Positions 16,753 to 25,754 of a DNA stretch of 64,000 nucleotides are shown here, one piece after another (the stretch's first letter is position 1; the number at the start of each line of letters is the position of its first letter). The notes below the pieces were generated by a model. That model was not told where the DNA came from. It did no database searches and was given only the letters and a program-made list of their open reading frames with translations. Origin of the DNA: Cytobacillus gottheilii. GTDB lineage: Bacteria > Bacillota > Bacilli > Bacillales > Cytobacillaceae. The position numbers and the translations under genes were made by a program. The stretch covers positions 2,023,631 through 2,087,630 of the forward strand of contig NZ_KV440945.1 in NCBI RefSeq assembly GCF_001636345.1, in the 5' to 3' direction.

Positions 16753-18021
16753 ATGAAACATAGTGCTATAAAGGAGAAGAGAGTGCAGCTGGAAGATATT
16801 TTAATTGCTTATCAGCATCTCAAAGATATTGTAGCGCATACACCGCTGCAAAAAAATGAACGGTTATCTGAAAAATATGAGTGTAATGTTTATTTGAAAA
16901 GAGAAGATTTGCAGCATGTTCGTTCCTTTAAATTAAGAGGTGCATATTATTGTATAAACTCACTGGGAGACGAGGAACGAAACGGCGGTGTTGTTTGTGC
17001 AAGTGCAGGCAACCATGCTCAAGGAGTGGCATATGCTTGTAAGCATCTTGGAATTAGCGGGAAAATCTTTATGCCTGCAACAACGCCAAGACAGAAAGTA
17101 AGTCAAGTTGAGCTTTTTGGCCGTGGAAATGTAGACATTGTTCTTGTTGGAGACACATTTGATGATGCATACGAAAAAGCGCTAGATTGTGCTAAAGAAG
17201 AAAGCAGAACATTTATCCACCCGTTTAATGATGATAAAGTGATTGCTGGCCAGGGAACGGTCGCGGTTGAGATCTTAAATGACTGTGAGGTCGCACCTGA
17301 TTATGTATTTGCCAGTATTGGCGGAGGTGGCCTCATGGCTGGAACATCCGCTTATATTAAGGCAATCTCTCACCATACAAAAATGATTGGTGTGGAACCA
17401 GATGGTGCTCCGGCGATGAAACAATCCTTGTTAGAACAAAAGGTTACTCCGTTACATAAAATAGACAAATTTGTTGATGGTGCCGCAGTTAAAGCTGTTG
17501 GCGACAAAACCTTTTCTATTTGCCAGGAGCTGGTAGATGATGTGGTGACAGTAGCAGAAGGAAAGGTTTGTACAACCATTTTGGAGCTTTATAACGAGCA
17601 TGCGATTGTTGCCGAGCCTGCAGGAGCGCTGCCAATAGCTGCGCTTGATCTTTATAAAGATCAAATTAGAGGGAAAAATATCGTCTGTATTGTCAGCGGC
17701 GGAAATAATGATATCGGCAGAATGCAGGAAATTAAAGAGCGTTCATTACTCTATGAAGGACTTTTGCATTATTTTATCGTTAACTTTCCACAGCGGGCAG
17801 GAGCCTTAAGAGAATTCCTTGATGAGGTTCTTGGGCCAAACGATGATATTACTAGATTTGAGTATACAAAGAAAAATAATAAAGAAAATGGTCCAGCACT
17901 AGTGGGAATTGAACTGAAAAATAAAGAAGACTATTCTGGTATGATCCAAAGAATGGATAAGAAAGGATTCTCCTATCAAGAAATTAATAATGATAAGAAA
18001 CTGTTCCATTTACTTGTGTGA
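16753..18021 (+). CDS. ilvA: Threonine ammonia-lyase (threonine deaminase)
   Basis: A 422-residue PLP enzyme of fold type II. The PLP-lysine is Lys60 in V-R-S-F-K-L-R-G-A-Y, the substrate loop is S-A-G-N-H-A-Q-G and the phosphate cup is S-I-G-G-G-G-L-M-A-G. The last 90 residues form an ACT-like regulatory domain of the shorter, single-domain type. It turns threonine into 2-oxobutanoate for isoleucine synthesis. I see no T-box leader in the 125 bases upstream. The gene is placed as in B. subtilis, between dfrA and ypmP. Confidence 0.95.
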   Translation: MKHSAIKEKRVQLEDILIAYQHLKDIVAHTPLQKNERLSEKYECNVYLKREDLQHVRSFKLRGAYYCINSLGDEERNGGVVCASAGNHAQGVAYACKHLGISGKIFMPATTPRQKVSQVELFGRGNVDIVLVGDTFDDAYEKALDCAKEESRTFIHPFNDDKVIAGQGTVAVEILNDCEVAPDYVFASIGGGGLMAGTSAYIKAISHHTKMIGVEPDGAPAMKQSLLEQKVTPLHKIDKFVDGAAVKAVGDKTFSICQELVDDVVTVAEGKVCTTILELYNEHAIVAEPAGALPIAALDLYKDQIRGKNIVCIVSGGNNDIGRMQEIKERSLLYEGLLHYFIVNFPQRAGALREFLDEVLGPNDDITRFEYTKKNNKENGPALVGIELKNKEDYSGMIQRMDKKGFSYQEINNDKKLFHLLV

Positions 18022-18040
18022 AGATGGAGAATTCATAGAT

Positions 18041-18368
18041 AAAGGAGGCTGGGACATAAGTAACTAACACACCTATTGAACCGAATGGTAAGGAAGGCAT
18101 CTTTCTAATCATTCGGTTTTTTATTTATAAGTATAAAATATATTTTATATACATGAGTGAAATGGAGCGGAGGGCCCTCGACTCCTGCGGGCTGCAGAGC
18201 AAAGGGTGAGACCCCGCAGGAACGAAGTGACGAGGAGGCTCAGCTTGCTCCCCGCGGAAAGCGAGGGTCCGCAGCGTAATGGAACGGTCTTGATTAAATA
18301 CCGAAACTAAGATATTGAATATTCGTGTTTTAGAAATATTAATTTCGATTTGTCCCATCCTCTTTTTT
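18041..18368. repeat. Composite intergenic repeat with terminal inverted repeats
   Basis: The ends are imperfect inverted repeats (AAAGGAGGCTGGGACATA at 18041 and its counterpart TTTGTCCCATCCTCTTTTTT at 18349-18368). Inside are a hairpin with a T run (ACCGAATG / CATTCGGTTTTTT, 18080-18122), which can end ilvA transcription, and a GC-rich palindromic block (18165-18272; CTCCTGCGGG...CCCCGCAGGA and CCGCGGAAAGCGAGG). I recall near-identical blocks between genes of Bacillus and Geobacillus. It has no gene. The gap around it, to 18534, holds only AT-rich promoter sequence for tatA. Confidence 0.7.
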
Positions 18369-18534
18369 AATGTAAAGAACCAAGATCCACTAGCTGTCTG
18401 TGATTTTTATTGCATTACTATATTATTATTGTTAATGTGTATATAATATGAATTTTTAGCTATCCTCTACACAATAGCCTAAATTAGTAATATAATGAAG
18501 ACAGATTTACAAGACATATTAAGGAGATGTTTAT

Positions 18535-18732
18535 ATGTTATCAAACATCGGTGTACCTGGGTTAATTTTAATTTTAGTACTGGCTTTAATTATATTTGGT
18601 CCGAAAAAGCTTCCGGAAATTGGCCGTGCATTTGGTCAAACCTTACGTGAGTTTAAAAAATCGACTCGTGAATTAACAAGCGATGTTATGGAAGAATTCG
18701 AAGACGATAAGAATAAAAAAACTGTTAAATAA
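18535..18732 (+). CDS. tatA: Twin-arginine translocase subunit TatA
   Basis: A 65-residue TatA: a short N-terminal segment with G-V-P-G-L, one membrane helix (about residues 8-20), the hinge [14 protein letters not shown], an amphipathic helix and a charged tail. TatA multimers form the pore for folded proteins with twin-arginine signals. AAGGAGATG precedes the ATG. tatC follows, so this is a minimal TatA-TatC pair of the Bacillus type without a separate TatB. Confidence 0.95.
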   Translation: MLSNIGVPGLILILVLALIIFGPKKLPEIGRAFGQTLREFKKSTRELTSDVMEEFEDDKNKKTVK

Positions 18733-18762
18733 GGTGTGAGATTCATTCTTACACTTTTTCTT
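18731..18762 (+). terminator. Stem-loop between tatA and tatC
   Basis: AAGGTGTGAGA pairs with TCTTACACTT, followed by TTTCTTTTT. It probably lowers tatC relative to tatA, a common feature of tatAC operons. Confidence 0.6.
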
Positions 18763-18843
18763 TTTGGATCAGTGAGTGGATTTATGATGCACTCACTTTT
18801 CCTTGCCTCTGGGCATGTAAATTGAGACAGGCAGGGGAAGATT

Positions 18844-19599
18844 ATGGAAGATAAAGAATTAAATATAATAGATCACTTGGATGAACTTAGAAAGAGACTG
18901 ATCTATACAGTTGTTGCTTTCTTTGCTTTTTTTATCTTAGGTTTTATCTATGTGGAAGAGATCTATAAATGGGTTGTTCGTGATTTAGACGTTAAACTGA
19001 TTGTATTGGGTCCTAGTGACATTATTTGGGTATATTTCACATTGGCTGGTGTTGTAGCTCTTGCAGGAACCATCCCAGTCTTAGCTGCACAGATATGGAT
19101 GTTTGTTAAACCGGCTTTAACGCCAATTGAACGAAAAGTCTCGCTTTCTTATATTCCAGCATTGTTTATTTTGTTTATTGTGGGACTTTGTTTTGGTTAC
19201 TTTGTTATTTTCCCGACAGTATTAGGTTTCCTTGTTGAACTTGGAGAAGGCATGATGGTAACAAACTTTACGGCTGATAAATATTTCCGCTTTATTATGC
19301 ATATGACATTGCCTTTTGGTGTATTGTTTGAACTGCCTGTAGTAGCTATGTTTCTTACAACACTTGGGATTATAAATCCATATGTGCTGCAGAAAATTAG
19401 AAAATATGCATATTTTGTACTTGTTGTCATCTCTGTAGTGATTTCGCCGCCAGACTTTATATCAGATATTTTAGTGACAATTCCTTTGTTATTCTTGTAT
19501 GAAGTCAGTATTAACCTCTCTAAGATTGTATATAAGAGAAAGCTCAAGAAAGAGAAAGAGTGGGAAGAACTGCAAGGTACCGAAGAAGTTATTGATTAG
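18844..19599 (+). CDS. tatC: Twin-arginine translocase subunit TatC
   Basis: A 251-residue membrane protein with six predicted helices. The N-terminal cytoplasmic motif H-L-D-E-L-R-K-R-L precedes helix 1, and the loop with F-x-K-P-A-L-T-P-x-E is present, as is the conserved Glu in F-G-V-L-F-E-L-P. TatC recognises twin-arginine signal peptides and recruits TatA. The charged C-terminal tail (K-R-K-L-K-K-E-K-E-W-E-E) is typical for Bacillus. GCAGGGGAAG precedes the ATG. Operon partner is tatA, 111 bases upstream. Confidence 0.95.
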   Translation: MEDKELNIIDHLDELRKRLIYTVVAFFAFFILGFIYVEEIYKWVVRDLDVKLIVLGPSDIIWVYFTLAGVVALAGTIPVLAAQIWMFVKPALTPIERKVSLSYIPALFILFIVGLCFGYFVIFPTVLGFLVELGEGMMVTNFTADKYFRFIMHMTLPFGVLFELPVVAMFLTTLGIINPYVLQKIRKYAYFVLVVISVVISPPDFISDILVTIPLLFLYEVSINLSKIVYKRKLKKEKEWEELQGTEEVID

Positions 19600-19726
19600 T
19601 TGGCATTTTTACAAAGATGGCTAATACCTTGTTGTAATTATAATTATTTGCATGCAAAAATCGACAATTTTCAATAGAGTTTTAGGGTATAATGATGTTA
19701 AACGGGTGAAAAAGAGGATTGATAAT

Positions 19727-19978
19727 TTGTTATTCAAAAGCCTAGTGTTCAAAAATGCTGTTGGGCAGAAGGTTAAGATCATCGATATTCCTGTTCTAGA
19801 CAAAAATAATCCGAATTACTTTCTAGTTCAGGCGCGTTTGCAGATTTATATGAATCAAATTTATGCTTCAGCAGAAGAAAGACCATTTTATTCCTTTAAA
19901 GAATATATGAAGAGAATGACAAAATGGACGATCTATGAAGAAGTCTATCAATCGCCGCAATTACTGAATAATGCCTAA
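19727..19978 (+). CDS. ypmP: DUF2535 family protein YpmP
   Basis: An 83-residue protein (L-F-K-S-L-V-F-K-N-A-V-G-Q-K ...) of the Bacillus-only DUF2535 family; function unknown. I place the start at TTG 19727, which follows AGAGGATTG. The longer frame from ATG 19652 would span a TATAAT box at 19688-19693 and has no ribosome site. The resulting length matches the B. subtilis protein as I recall it. Located between tatC and degV. Confidence 0.72.
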   Translation: MLFKSLVFKNAVGQKVKIIDIPVLDKNNPNYFLVQARLQIYMNQIYASAEERPFYSFKEYMKRMTKWTIYEEVYQSPQLLNNA

Positions 19979-20021
19979 AAATGAAGAGAGCTTGGACTAA
20001 GAATTCAACTCAGTGATATTT

Positions 20022-20062
20022 GCGAATGATTAGAAGATACACTTTCTGGTCATTCGTTTTTT
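20022..20062 (+). terminator. Terminator after ypmP
   Basis: CGAATGA and TCATTCG pair around a 20-base loop, followed by TTTTTTATT. The sequence resembles the hairpin inside the 18041-18368 repeat, so it may be a decayed copy. The rest of the 19979-20299 gap shows only a possible TATAAT (20261) before degV. Confidence 0.65.
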
Positions 20063-20299
20063 ATTGGAGCATATAAAAAATACTAATTTGTAAGCTTAAT
20101 TCAGATCGCTTACTTCCATCGGAGTACGGAGGTTTTGCAGCTAAATAGAGCGGACTATTATGACATCTGAATGGAATGCAGTGATTATTCGTGTTTATTA
20201 TGACTGAGTTTAATAGGTATTGTATTGATGATATTGCTTTTCTTCATATATGTAAAATTGTATAATGAAATGGAATTGTTATAGCAGGGACGTGAATTC

Positions 20300-21142
20300 G
20301 TGAATAAAGTCAAAATTGTTACAGACTCTACAGTTGATTTGCAAGATGAAATTTTACAAAAATATGATATTGAAGTTGTTCCATTGTCCATTCATATTAA
20401 TGGAGAGACTTATTTAGACCGAAAAGATATTACACCGGTTGAATTTATGAAAAAGATGAAAGAATCAGACGAGCTGCCAAAAAGTTCACAGCCTCCAGCA
20501 GGTGTTTTCTTAGAATTGTATGACCGCTTGACTGATGAGGGGTATGATATTATTTCCATCCATATGACTGGCGGGATGAGCGGCACAGTGCAATCTGCGG
20601 ACAGTGCAGCCAGTATGGCAAAAGGCAATGTTAAAGTTATTGATTCCCGATATATTTCTAAAGCGCTTGCATTCCAAGTGGTTGAAGGTGCTAAAATGGC
20701 TATGAACGGAAGCTCTGTTGAGGAAATATGTTCAGCACTTGATGATATTAGAGCGAAAACAAAATTATTTGTTGTCGTAGATACGCTTGAAAACTTAGTC
20801 AAGGGCGGAAGGATAGGAAAAGGTAAAGCATTATTAGGTTCTCTTTTAAATATAAAGCCAATTGCATCACTTGAGGGTGGTGTTTACACACCAGTAGCCA
20901 AAGTGCGAAGCCATGCACAAATTGTAAAGTATTTAGCTAATCAATTTGCAGAAGATGCTAAAGGGAAAACCATTAAAAGTGTAGGCCTTGTTCATGCTGA
21001 GGGCTTTGAATTAGCATCTAAGCTAAAAGCAGCAATTGGAGATCTGACGGGATATACAGATATTTCAATTGAAGATACAACGCCAATTGTCAGTACGCAC
21101 ACTGGTGCAGGAGCTATAGGATTTATGTATTATCTGGATTAA
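20300..21142 (+). CDS. degV: DegV-family fatty-acid-binding protein
   Basis: A 280-residue DegV protein. The N-terminal domain shows I-V-T-D-S-T-V-D-L, S-S-Q-P-P-A-G-V-F and H-M-T-G-G-M-S-G-T, which form the fatty-acid headgroup site; L-V-K-G-G-R-I-G and the C-terminal S-T-H-T-G-A-G-A-I-G are also conserved. DegV (FakB-type) proteins hand bound fatty acids to a FakA kinase for phospholipid synthesis; no kinase gene is nearby. The GTG start at 20300 has GGGACGTG upstream. Confidence 0.92.
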   Translation: MNKVKIVTDSTVDLQDEILQKYDIEVVPLSIHINGETYLDRKDITPVEFMKKMKESDELPKSSQPPAGVFLELYDRLTDEGYDIISIHMTGGMSGTVQSADSAASMAKGNVKVIDSRYISKALAFQVVEGAKMAMNGSSVEEICSALDDIRAKTKLFVVVDTLENLVKGGRIGKGKALLGSLLNIKPIASLEGGVYTPVAKVRSHAQIVKYLANQFAEDAKGKTIKSVGLVHAEGFELASKLKAAIGDLTGYTDISIEDTTPIVSTHTGAGAIGFMYYLD

Positions 21143-21146
21143 AGAG

Positions 21147-21182
21147 TTAAAACAGCGGGGAAAATCTCTGCTGTTTTTTTAT
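21147..21182 (+). terminator. Terminator of degV
   Basis: AAACAGCGGGGA and TCTCTGCTGTTT pair around AAAATC, followed by TTTTT. Confidence 0.8.
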
Positions 21183-21342
21183 GTATTGCCTTTTTACAAA
21201 TCACCCTTATGTTTTTCCTCGCATTAGAATTAAACATTTCGTTAATAAATCCTGTAGGAAAATATCACTGTTTTTCTAATGATACTGTTAAATATTTCTA
21301 TTTCTTTTCATAATGAATATTACTATAGTAGGGGGTGAAAAA

Positions 21343-22323
21343 GTGAAGGTTAAAAATATCCTGCTATTTAGTGATTTTGGAATTGATGACATGGTTGCAG
21401 CTGCATTTGCGGTTTTTAACGAGGAAGTAAATGTTGTAGGCATTGTTGCTGATTATGGGAATGTTTCTAAAGAAAAAGCTCTGCAAAATGCCGCCTATTT
21501 GCGGGATCTTACCGGTCTGACTGAAATCCCTGTATTTGGAGGAGCTGGCCTGCCGCTAACTGGAGATATGCCTGAATTTTATCCAGAGATTCACGGTCTA
21601 AGCGGATTAGGGCCAATTCTTAATGATGTTGTAGTAGATGTTGATTTTTTTGAGAATTTTGATGAGATCAAAAGAGTTATTGAACAATATGAAAATGATA
21701 TTCTAATTGTAAACATCGGCCGATTATCCTCTCTAGCCACAGCATTTATTTTATACCCCAATTTATTAAAGCAAGTATCCGATATATATATTATGGCTGG
21801 AGCATTTTTTGTACCTGGCAATGTGACCCCAGTAGCCGAAGCCAATATTTATGGCGATCCGTATGCTGCCAATATCGTTTTATCACATGCACCAAAAAAG
21901 GTGTATATTATTCCGCTGGATGTCACAATGTCCGCTATTTTAACGCCCGCCCTTGTGGATCGGCTTCATGAACATTTTATTGAAACAGGCAATCAATTTG
22001 GCCAGCTCCTAAAACCGATGATTGACTATTATTATGAATTCTATCAAACACAGTTTGCTGATATATCCGGAAGTCCCATGCATGACTTACTAACTTTTTG
22101 GGCAATTATGGAGGAATCTGCAATTGAATATATTGAAGCGCCAGTCAAAGTAGTTGTCGATAAGGGAGTCGCATTTGGTCAAACAATTGGAGATTTTAGA
22201 AAGTTGCCAGCAGAGAAAAAAGAGAATTATCAAGTTCATTATATTGCTGTCAAATTTGATTATAGACAATTCATCGAGACGTTCTATCGTGTCATGACAA
22301 ACCCTGTTGAAAGGGAGTTATAA
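21343..22323 (+). CDS. Nucleoside hydrolase-like protein
   Basis: A 326-residue protein of the inosine/uridine-preferring nucleoside hydrolase family. The N-terminal calcium-binding motif is altered to F-S-D-F-G-I-D-D-M (family form DxDxGxDD), while P-V-F-G-G-A-G, M-A-G-A-F-F-V-P-G-N-V and P-V-A-E-A-N-I-Y-G-D-P remain. It probably splits ribonucleosides into base and ribose, but substitutions around the first Asp leave activity uncertain. The GTG start at 21343 follows GGGGGTGA. It is inserted between degV and ypmQ, a place where I recall no such gene in B. subtilis. Confidence 0.82.
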   Translation: MKVKNILLFSDFGIDDMVAAAFAVFNEEVNVVGIVADYGNVSKEKALQNAAYLRDLTGLTEIPVFGGAGLPLTGDMPEFYPEIHGLSGLGPILNDVVVDVDFFENFDEIKRVIEQYENDILIVNIGRLSSLATAFILYPNLLKQVSDIYIMAGAFFVPGNVTPVAEANIYGDPYAANIVLSHAPKKVYIIPLDVTMSAILTPALVDRLHEHFIETGNQFGQLLKPMIDYYYEFYQTQFADISGSPMHDLLTFWAIMEESAIEYIEAPVKVVVDKGVAFGQTIGDFRKLPAEKKENYQVHYIAVKFDYRQFIETFYRVMTNPVEREL

Positions 22324-22418
22324 CTACTGCGTTCACAACTTTGTCATATTCTTTTCTTTCTTCTTTCATGGAGGTTTGCTAGAATGAAACTTGAACTTTA
22401 GTGAAGCAGGTGAAAGAA

Positions 22419-23000
22419 GTGAAGTTAAAGAGATATTTTGCAATCATAGCTATTCTTGCAGTTGCAATGCTTTCAGCATGTGGAGCTGGCGGTATTGATG
22501 GGGCTTTAGATTACGAAGTGGAGGATTTTGAATTTACAAACCAGAATGGAGAGCAAGTCGGGTTACAGGATTTAAAAGGCAAGGTATGGGTATCTGATTT
22601 TATTTTTACAAATTGTGATACTGTCTGCTTGCCGATGACCTCTAATATGAAAAAGCTGCAAACAATGGCAGAAGAAGAGGGGATCGAAAATATTCAATTT
22701 GTCTCTTTCAGCGTCGACCCTGTAAATGATACTCCGGATGCATTAAAAACGTTTGGAGATCTATATGAAGTTGATTATAGCGGCTGGCACTTTCTGACAG
22801 GTTATGAACAAAAAGAAATTGAAGAATTTGCTTTGAATTCTTTTAAGGCACTTGTCCAAAAGCCAAAAAATGAAGAACAAGTCATCCATGATACGAAATT
22901 TTATCTTGTAAATAAAGAGGGCGTTATACAGAAATATTATGAAGGAGTGACTGGCGTTCCATACGAAGAAATAATAGACGATATTAAAACTTTGCAATAG
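22419..23000 (+). CDS. ypmQ: SCO1/SenC-family lipoprotein YpmQ
   Basis: A 193-residue membrane-anchored protein with lipobox M-L-S-A-C (lipidated Cys21). The thioredoxin-like domain has the copper-binding C-D-T-V-C (Cys66, Cys70) and a downstream His in V-I-H-D-T-K-F-Y. SCO proteins deliver copper to cytochrome oxidase or act as thiol oxidoreductases outside the membrane. The GTG at 22419 is preferred because CAGGTGAAAG lies 6 bases upstream. It starts a ypmQ-R-S group as in B. subtilis. Confidence 0.87.
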   Translation: MKLKRYFAIIAILAVAMLSACGAGGIDGALDYEVEDFEFTNQNGEQVGLQDLKGKVWVSDFIFTNCDTVCLPMTSNMKKLQTMAEEEGIENIQFVSFSVDPVNDTPDALKTFGDLYEVDYSGWHFLTGYEQKEIEEFALNSFKALVQKPKNEEQVIHDTKFYLVNKEGVIQKYYEGVTGVPYEEIIDDIKTLQ

Positions 23001-23026
23001 ACCTTTCTTATCGGGTCTATTTTTTC
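22997..23026 (+). terminator. Terminator of ypmQ
   Basis: AATAGACC and GGGTCTATT pair around TTTCTTATC, followed by TTTTT. The following stretch to 23256 holds no recognisable feature apart from a TATAAT-like box at 23224. Confidence 0.8.
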
Positions 23027-23256
23027 ATGATCTACGTAAATAATACAATGTATGAATTAGATAGCAGATAGAGTGGGAAATTACAGCTTAGGTATTTTCT
23101 TGTTTTAAATAAATAGACTGGCCTTAATGCAGTTCGTATGAGTTCTGCAGGATAAGACTTAACGGCGGACAGAATGAAAGGCTGGTGTTCAAGTCCTATT
23201 TTTCAAGACTCTTATGATCATGCTATAATAGATATACTTCTAAGAGGGGTGATGAA

Positions 23257-24132
23257 ATGGTAAAAAAATTCACCTTTAAACCTTCAACAGCAAGTAATTT
23301 ATGTATATCAGTAAAGCCTCTGTTAATAATTATTATAATTATAAGTATGCTTTTCCTGTCTGCCTGTAATATTGGCTTAAGTAAAAGCAGTGCTGAACAT
23401 ATAGAAAAAAGTGTTGTTTATGCTGAGAAGAAAGAGATCGATCCAGCATTTTTAATGCAAAATCTGGCAATTGTTTCAGTAGGCGATTCATTAACACAGG
23501 GTGTTGGGGATAGTACAGGCAAAGGCGGCTATGTTCCCTATACTGAGACTCTGCTGGAGAAAGAGCGCGGAATCGGCGACGCATCATTTGCTAATTATGG
23601 TGTGCGCGGCAATCGTTCAGATCAGCTGTTAAAAAAATTAAAAACAGAAGAGGTTAAAGCTTCGATTGCAGAAGCAGATCTAGTCTTAGTTACTATTGGC
23701 GGAAATGATATTATGAAGGTCGTAAGGGAAAATTTCACAGCGCTCAATCTGCAGGCTTTTGCTCAGCAAAAGAAGACGTATGAGAAAAATCTCCAGGATG
23801 TGCTGCAAACGATTAAAGAATACAATCCACGAGTTAAAATTGGTCTGATCGGTTTATATAATCCTTTTTTAACTTGGTTTTCAGATATTAGAGAAATCGA
23901 TGAAATTATGAGTGATTGGAATCAAACTAGTAAGACCATGTTGAGCCAATATTCAAATACATTTTTTGTTGATGTAGATGATATTTTTCAAACAGAAGGG
24001 GAAAACCTCCTATATACTGATTATTTCCACCCAAATGATCAAGGCTATGAGAAGATGGGGAATCGTATTTATGAGGTAGTGAAAGAAAGAGCATTAACAG
24101 ATATTTTATTAGAGAAGTCAATGGACAGCTAA
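23257..24132 (+). CDS. ypmR: SGNH/GDSL-family lipase-like lipoprotein YpmR
   Basis: A 291-residue lipoprotein: a long N-terminus, hydrophobic stretch and lipobox L-F-L-S-A-C (Cys37). The SGNH blocks are V-G-D-S-L-T-Q-G (catalytic Ser78), G-V-R-G-N, T-I-G-G-N-D-I-M and D-Y-F-H-P-N-D-Q-G-Y (Asp/His). It should be an esterase or acyl hydrolase acting outside the membrane; the substrate is unknown. AGGGGTGATG precedes the ATG. ypmS starts 13 bases after its stop. Confidence 0.87.
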   Translation: MVKKFTFKPSTASNLCISVKPLLIIIIIISMLFLSACNIGLSKSSAEHIEKSVVYAEKKEIDPAFLMQNLAIVSVGDSLTQGVGDSTGKGGYVPYTETLLEKERGIGDASFANYGVRGNRSDQLLKKLKTEEVKASIAEADLVLVTIGGNDIMKVVRENFTALNLQAFAQQKKTYEKNLQDVLQTIKEYNPRVKIGLIGLYNPFLTWFSDIREIDEIMSDWNQTSKTMLSQYSNTFFVDVDDIFQTEGENLLYTDYFHPNDQGYEKMGNRIYEVVKERALTDILLEKSMDS

Positions 24133-24145
24133 GAGGTGAGGAGAT

Positions 24146-24727
24146 TTGAAAAAGAATAAATGGAAGCTGTTTTTTTTCGTTTTGTTGGGATTAAATCTTG
24201 CATTATTCGTTTTGTTAGCACTTTTAATTTATACACCAACTGAACATCAGGCCTATGAACAAAAAGAATTAAATGAAAGTGGATATGCTCCTTTTTCTAT
24301 TAGTGCAAACAAGCAGGATTTGAATGGTGTCATAAACCATTACTTAGAAAGTGAAGGTTTGACAGGTGCGTTCGATTATCAGATTTTCCTAAATGATGAT
24401 GTGGAACTAATCGGTTCACTGCCTGTTTTTACTCAGGAAATACAGATGAAACTTGCGTTTGAGCCTACTGCCCTGGAAAATGGAGATATTGTATTAGAAA
24501 AGAAAGAAATGTCTGTCGGTCAGCTGCAGCTTCCAGCATCATATGTGATGAAATTTGTGAAGGATAACTATGATATTCCGGAATGGGTGGAAATTGTACC
24601 TAGTGAGGAGCGTATTTATGTCGCTTTAACGGATATGAAGCTAAAAAGTGATGTGAAAGTTAAAGTAAATGAGTTTAATTTAGAGCAAGATGATATTCGT
24701 TTTTCTTTGCTTGTACCTGTTCAGTAA
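24146..24727 (+). CDS. ypmS: YpmS-family membrane-anchored protein (DUF2140)
   Basis: A 193-residue protein with a basic start (K-K-N-K-W-K), one membrane helix (about residues 9-28) and an outside domain of about 160 residues matching YpmS/DUF2140. No catalytic motif is visible. The TTG start has AGGTGAGGAG upstream. Co-transcription with ypmR is likely from the 13-base gap. A shared role in lipid or envelope maintenance is an inference from that pairing. Confidence 0.82.
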   Translation: MKKNKWKLFFFVLLGLNLALFVLLALLIYTPTEHQAYEQKELNESGYAPFSISANKQDLNGVINHYLESEGLTGAFDYQIFLNDDVELIGSLPVFTQEIQMKLAFEPTALENGDIVLEKKEMSVGQLQLPASYVMKFVKDNYDIPEWVEIVPSEERIYVALTDMKLKSDVKVKVNEFNLEQDDIRFSLLVPVQ

Positions 24728-24757
24728 GAAGCAGAACGAAAAGAATAGACTGTTATT

Positions 24758-24790
24758 TTAAGAGGTGGCCAGAAGGTCACCTCTTTTATT
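24758..24790. terminator. Terminator of ypmRS, possibly bidirectional
   Basis: AAGAGGTGGCC and GGTCACCTCTT pair around AGAA, followed by TTATT. The A-rich 5' flank may also serve the convergent DUF4397 gene. Confidence 0.75.
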
Positions 24791-24832
24791 ATGAGAATTC
24801 CGCAGTATAAAATAGAGTCATTAAATGCAGCT

Positions 24833-25585
24833 TCACATCATTAAGACATCTAATTTAGGGCGGCCTGTAATAGATCCAACGAGAAAAATAGTGTTAATTG
24901 TATTTGCCTTAAAGACTATATTTTCGATTGGAAATATATGATTATCACTTCCTGCTACTCTTGCATGCAGATGAACGGTTATGGGAGAGATGCCAAGATA
25001 TTCGCTTGCTTGCCGGTAGCTGATGCTATGAAACACAACATCCCCATTTTTAACGGCTAGATCAATGGCTGGTGCATCTGTTGATAAATGAATAAATCTA
25101 AATGACGCTTCACCATGCGGAACGATTTGATCATCTTCAAATATTGTACCTTTTATAGCTTCTCCAATACCTGATATGGTAATGGTGTATGCCTTGCCCG
25201 GCTCTATCTCAATCACTTGGTGCAGCAATCTTTGATTGGAATTGCCTGCTGGATGTAGATCAAGCTGATACGTACCGGAAGGCAAAGCTAAGTAACTGCT
25301 TCCATTAGAATAACGAAAGTTTTGTAAAATCTTAGAACCATTTAAGTATATATCTGCTTTTTCTACATCATGTGCAGCATGAAGCAAGCGAACTCTGCTT
25401 GGCAGGACATGCAGAGGCTGGAGAGAGTTCGTTCTGGAATGCTTCATCGCTGAATAGATGTGCTGTAAGTATTTTTGGTAATACTTTGTATACTTTTCAA
25501 TATCTGTGTACTTATAATAGTCAGCTTTTATTCTATAGTGTTCAGCTTTCATAAAATGAGGCTGTGTTGATGTATGATTCTCCAA
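24833..25585 (-). CDS. DUF4397 domain protein
   Basis: A 250-residue protein with a charged, Tyr- and Lys-rich N-terminal 60 residues and a DUF4397 domain of two beta-rich repeats. The first is R-L-L-H-A-A-H-D-V-E-K-A-D-I-Y-L-N-G and the second F-R-F-I-H-L-S-T-D-A-P-A-I-D-L-A-V. No signal peptide is visible, although many DUF4397 proteins are exported, so location is uncertain; spore coat-associated proteins are one option. The TTG start at 25585 has a full AGGAGGT site 7 bases upstream. It is divergent from the rsgA leader. Confidence 0.75.
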   Translation of the reverse strand: MENHTSTQPHFMKAEHYRIKADYYKYTDIEKYTKYYQKYLQHIYSAMKHSRTNSLQPLHVLPSRVRLLHAAHDVEKADIYLNGSKILQNFRYSNGSSYLALPSGTYQLDLHPAGNSNQRLLHQVIEIEPGKAYTITISGIGEAIKGTIFEDDQIVPHGEASFRFIHLSTDAPAIDLAVKNGDVVFHSISYRQASEYLGISPITVHLHARVAGSDNHIFPIENIVFKANTINTIFLVGSITGRPKLDVLMM

Positions 25586-25695
25586 AATGGTGACCTCCTA
25601 ACAATGGTTATAAAAGTATGTAATAGCAGATTATGCGAAATGCATTAGGTGAGTGTCTAAAAAACCAAAGAATAAAGGATGACATGATAAACTGT

Positions 25696-25723
25696 TTGCT
25701 TTTTCTGAATTTAGTGATATAAT
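25696..25723 (+). promoter_or_regulatory. SigA-type promoter of the rsgA leader
   Basis: TTGCTT (25696-25701), a 16-base spacer and TATAAT (25718-25723) with an extended TGA element in front. It should start transcription near 25730, ahead of the leader peptide frame. Confidence 0.7.
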
Positions 25724-25754
25724 AAAAAAATCAAAAGTGAAAGGGTGATGTGTT

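Noticed and set aside
19652-19726. Longer start (ATG 19652) for ypmP
   Set aside because: The segment contains a TATAAT box and no ribosome site; TTG 19727 with AGAGGA gives the expected family length.
23027-23256. Possible decayed repeat between ypmQ and ypmR
   Set aside because: Some words (TGCAG, GGACAG) recall the 18041 element, but no inverted ends or extended similarity could be traced by eye.
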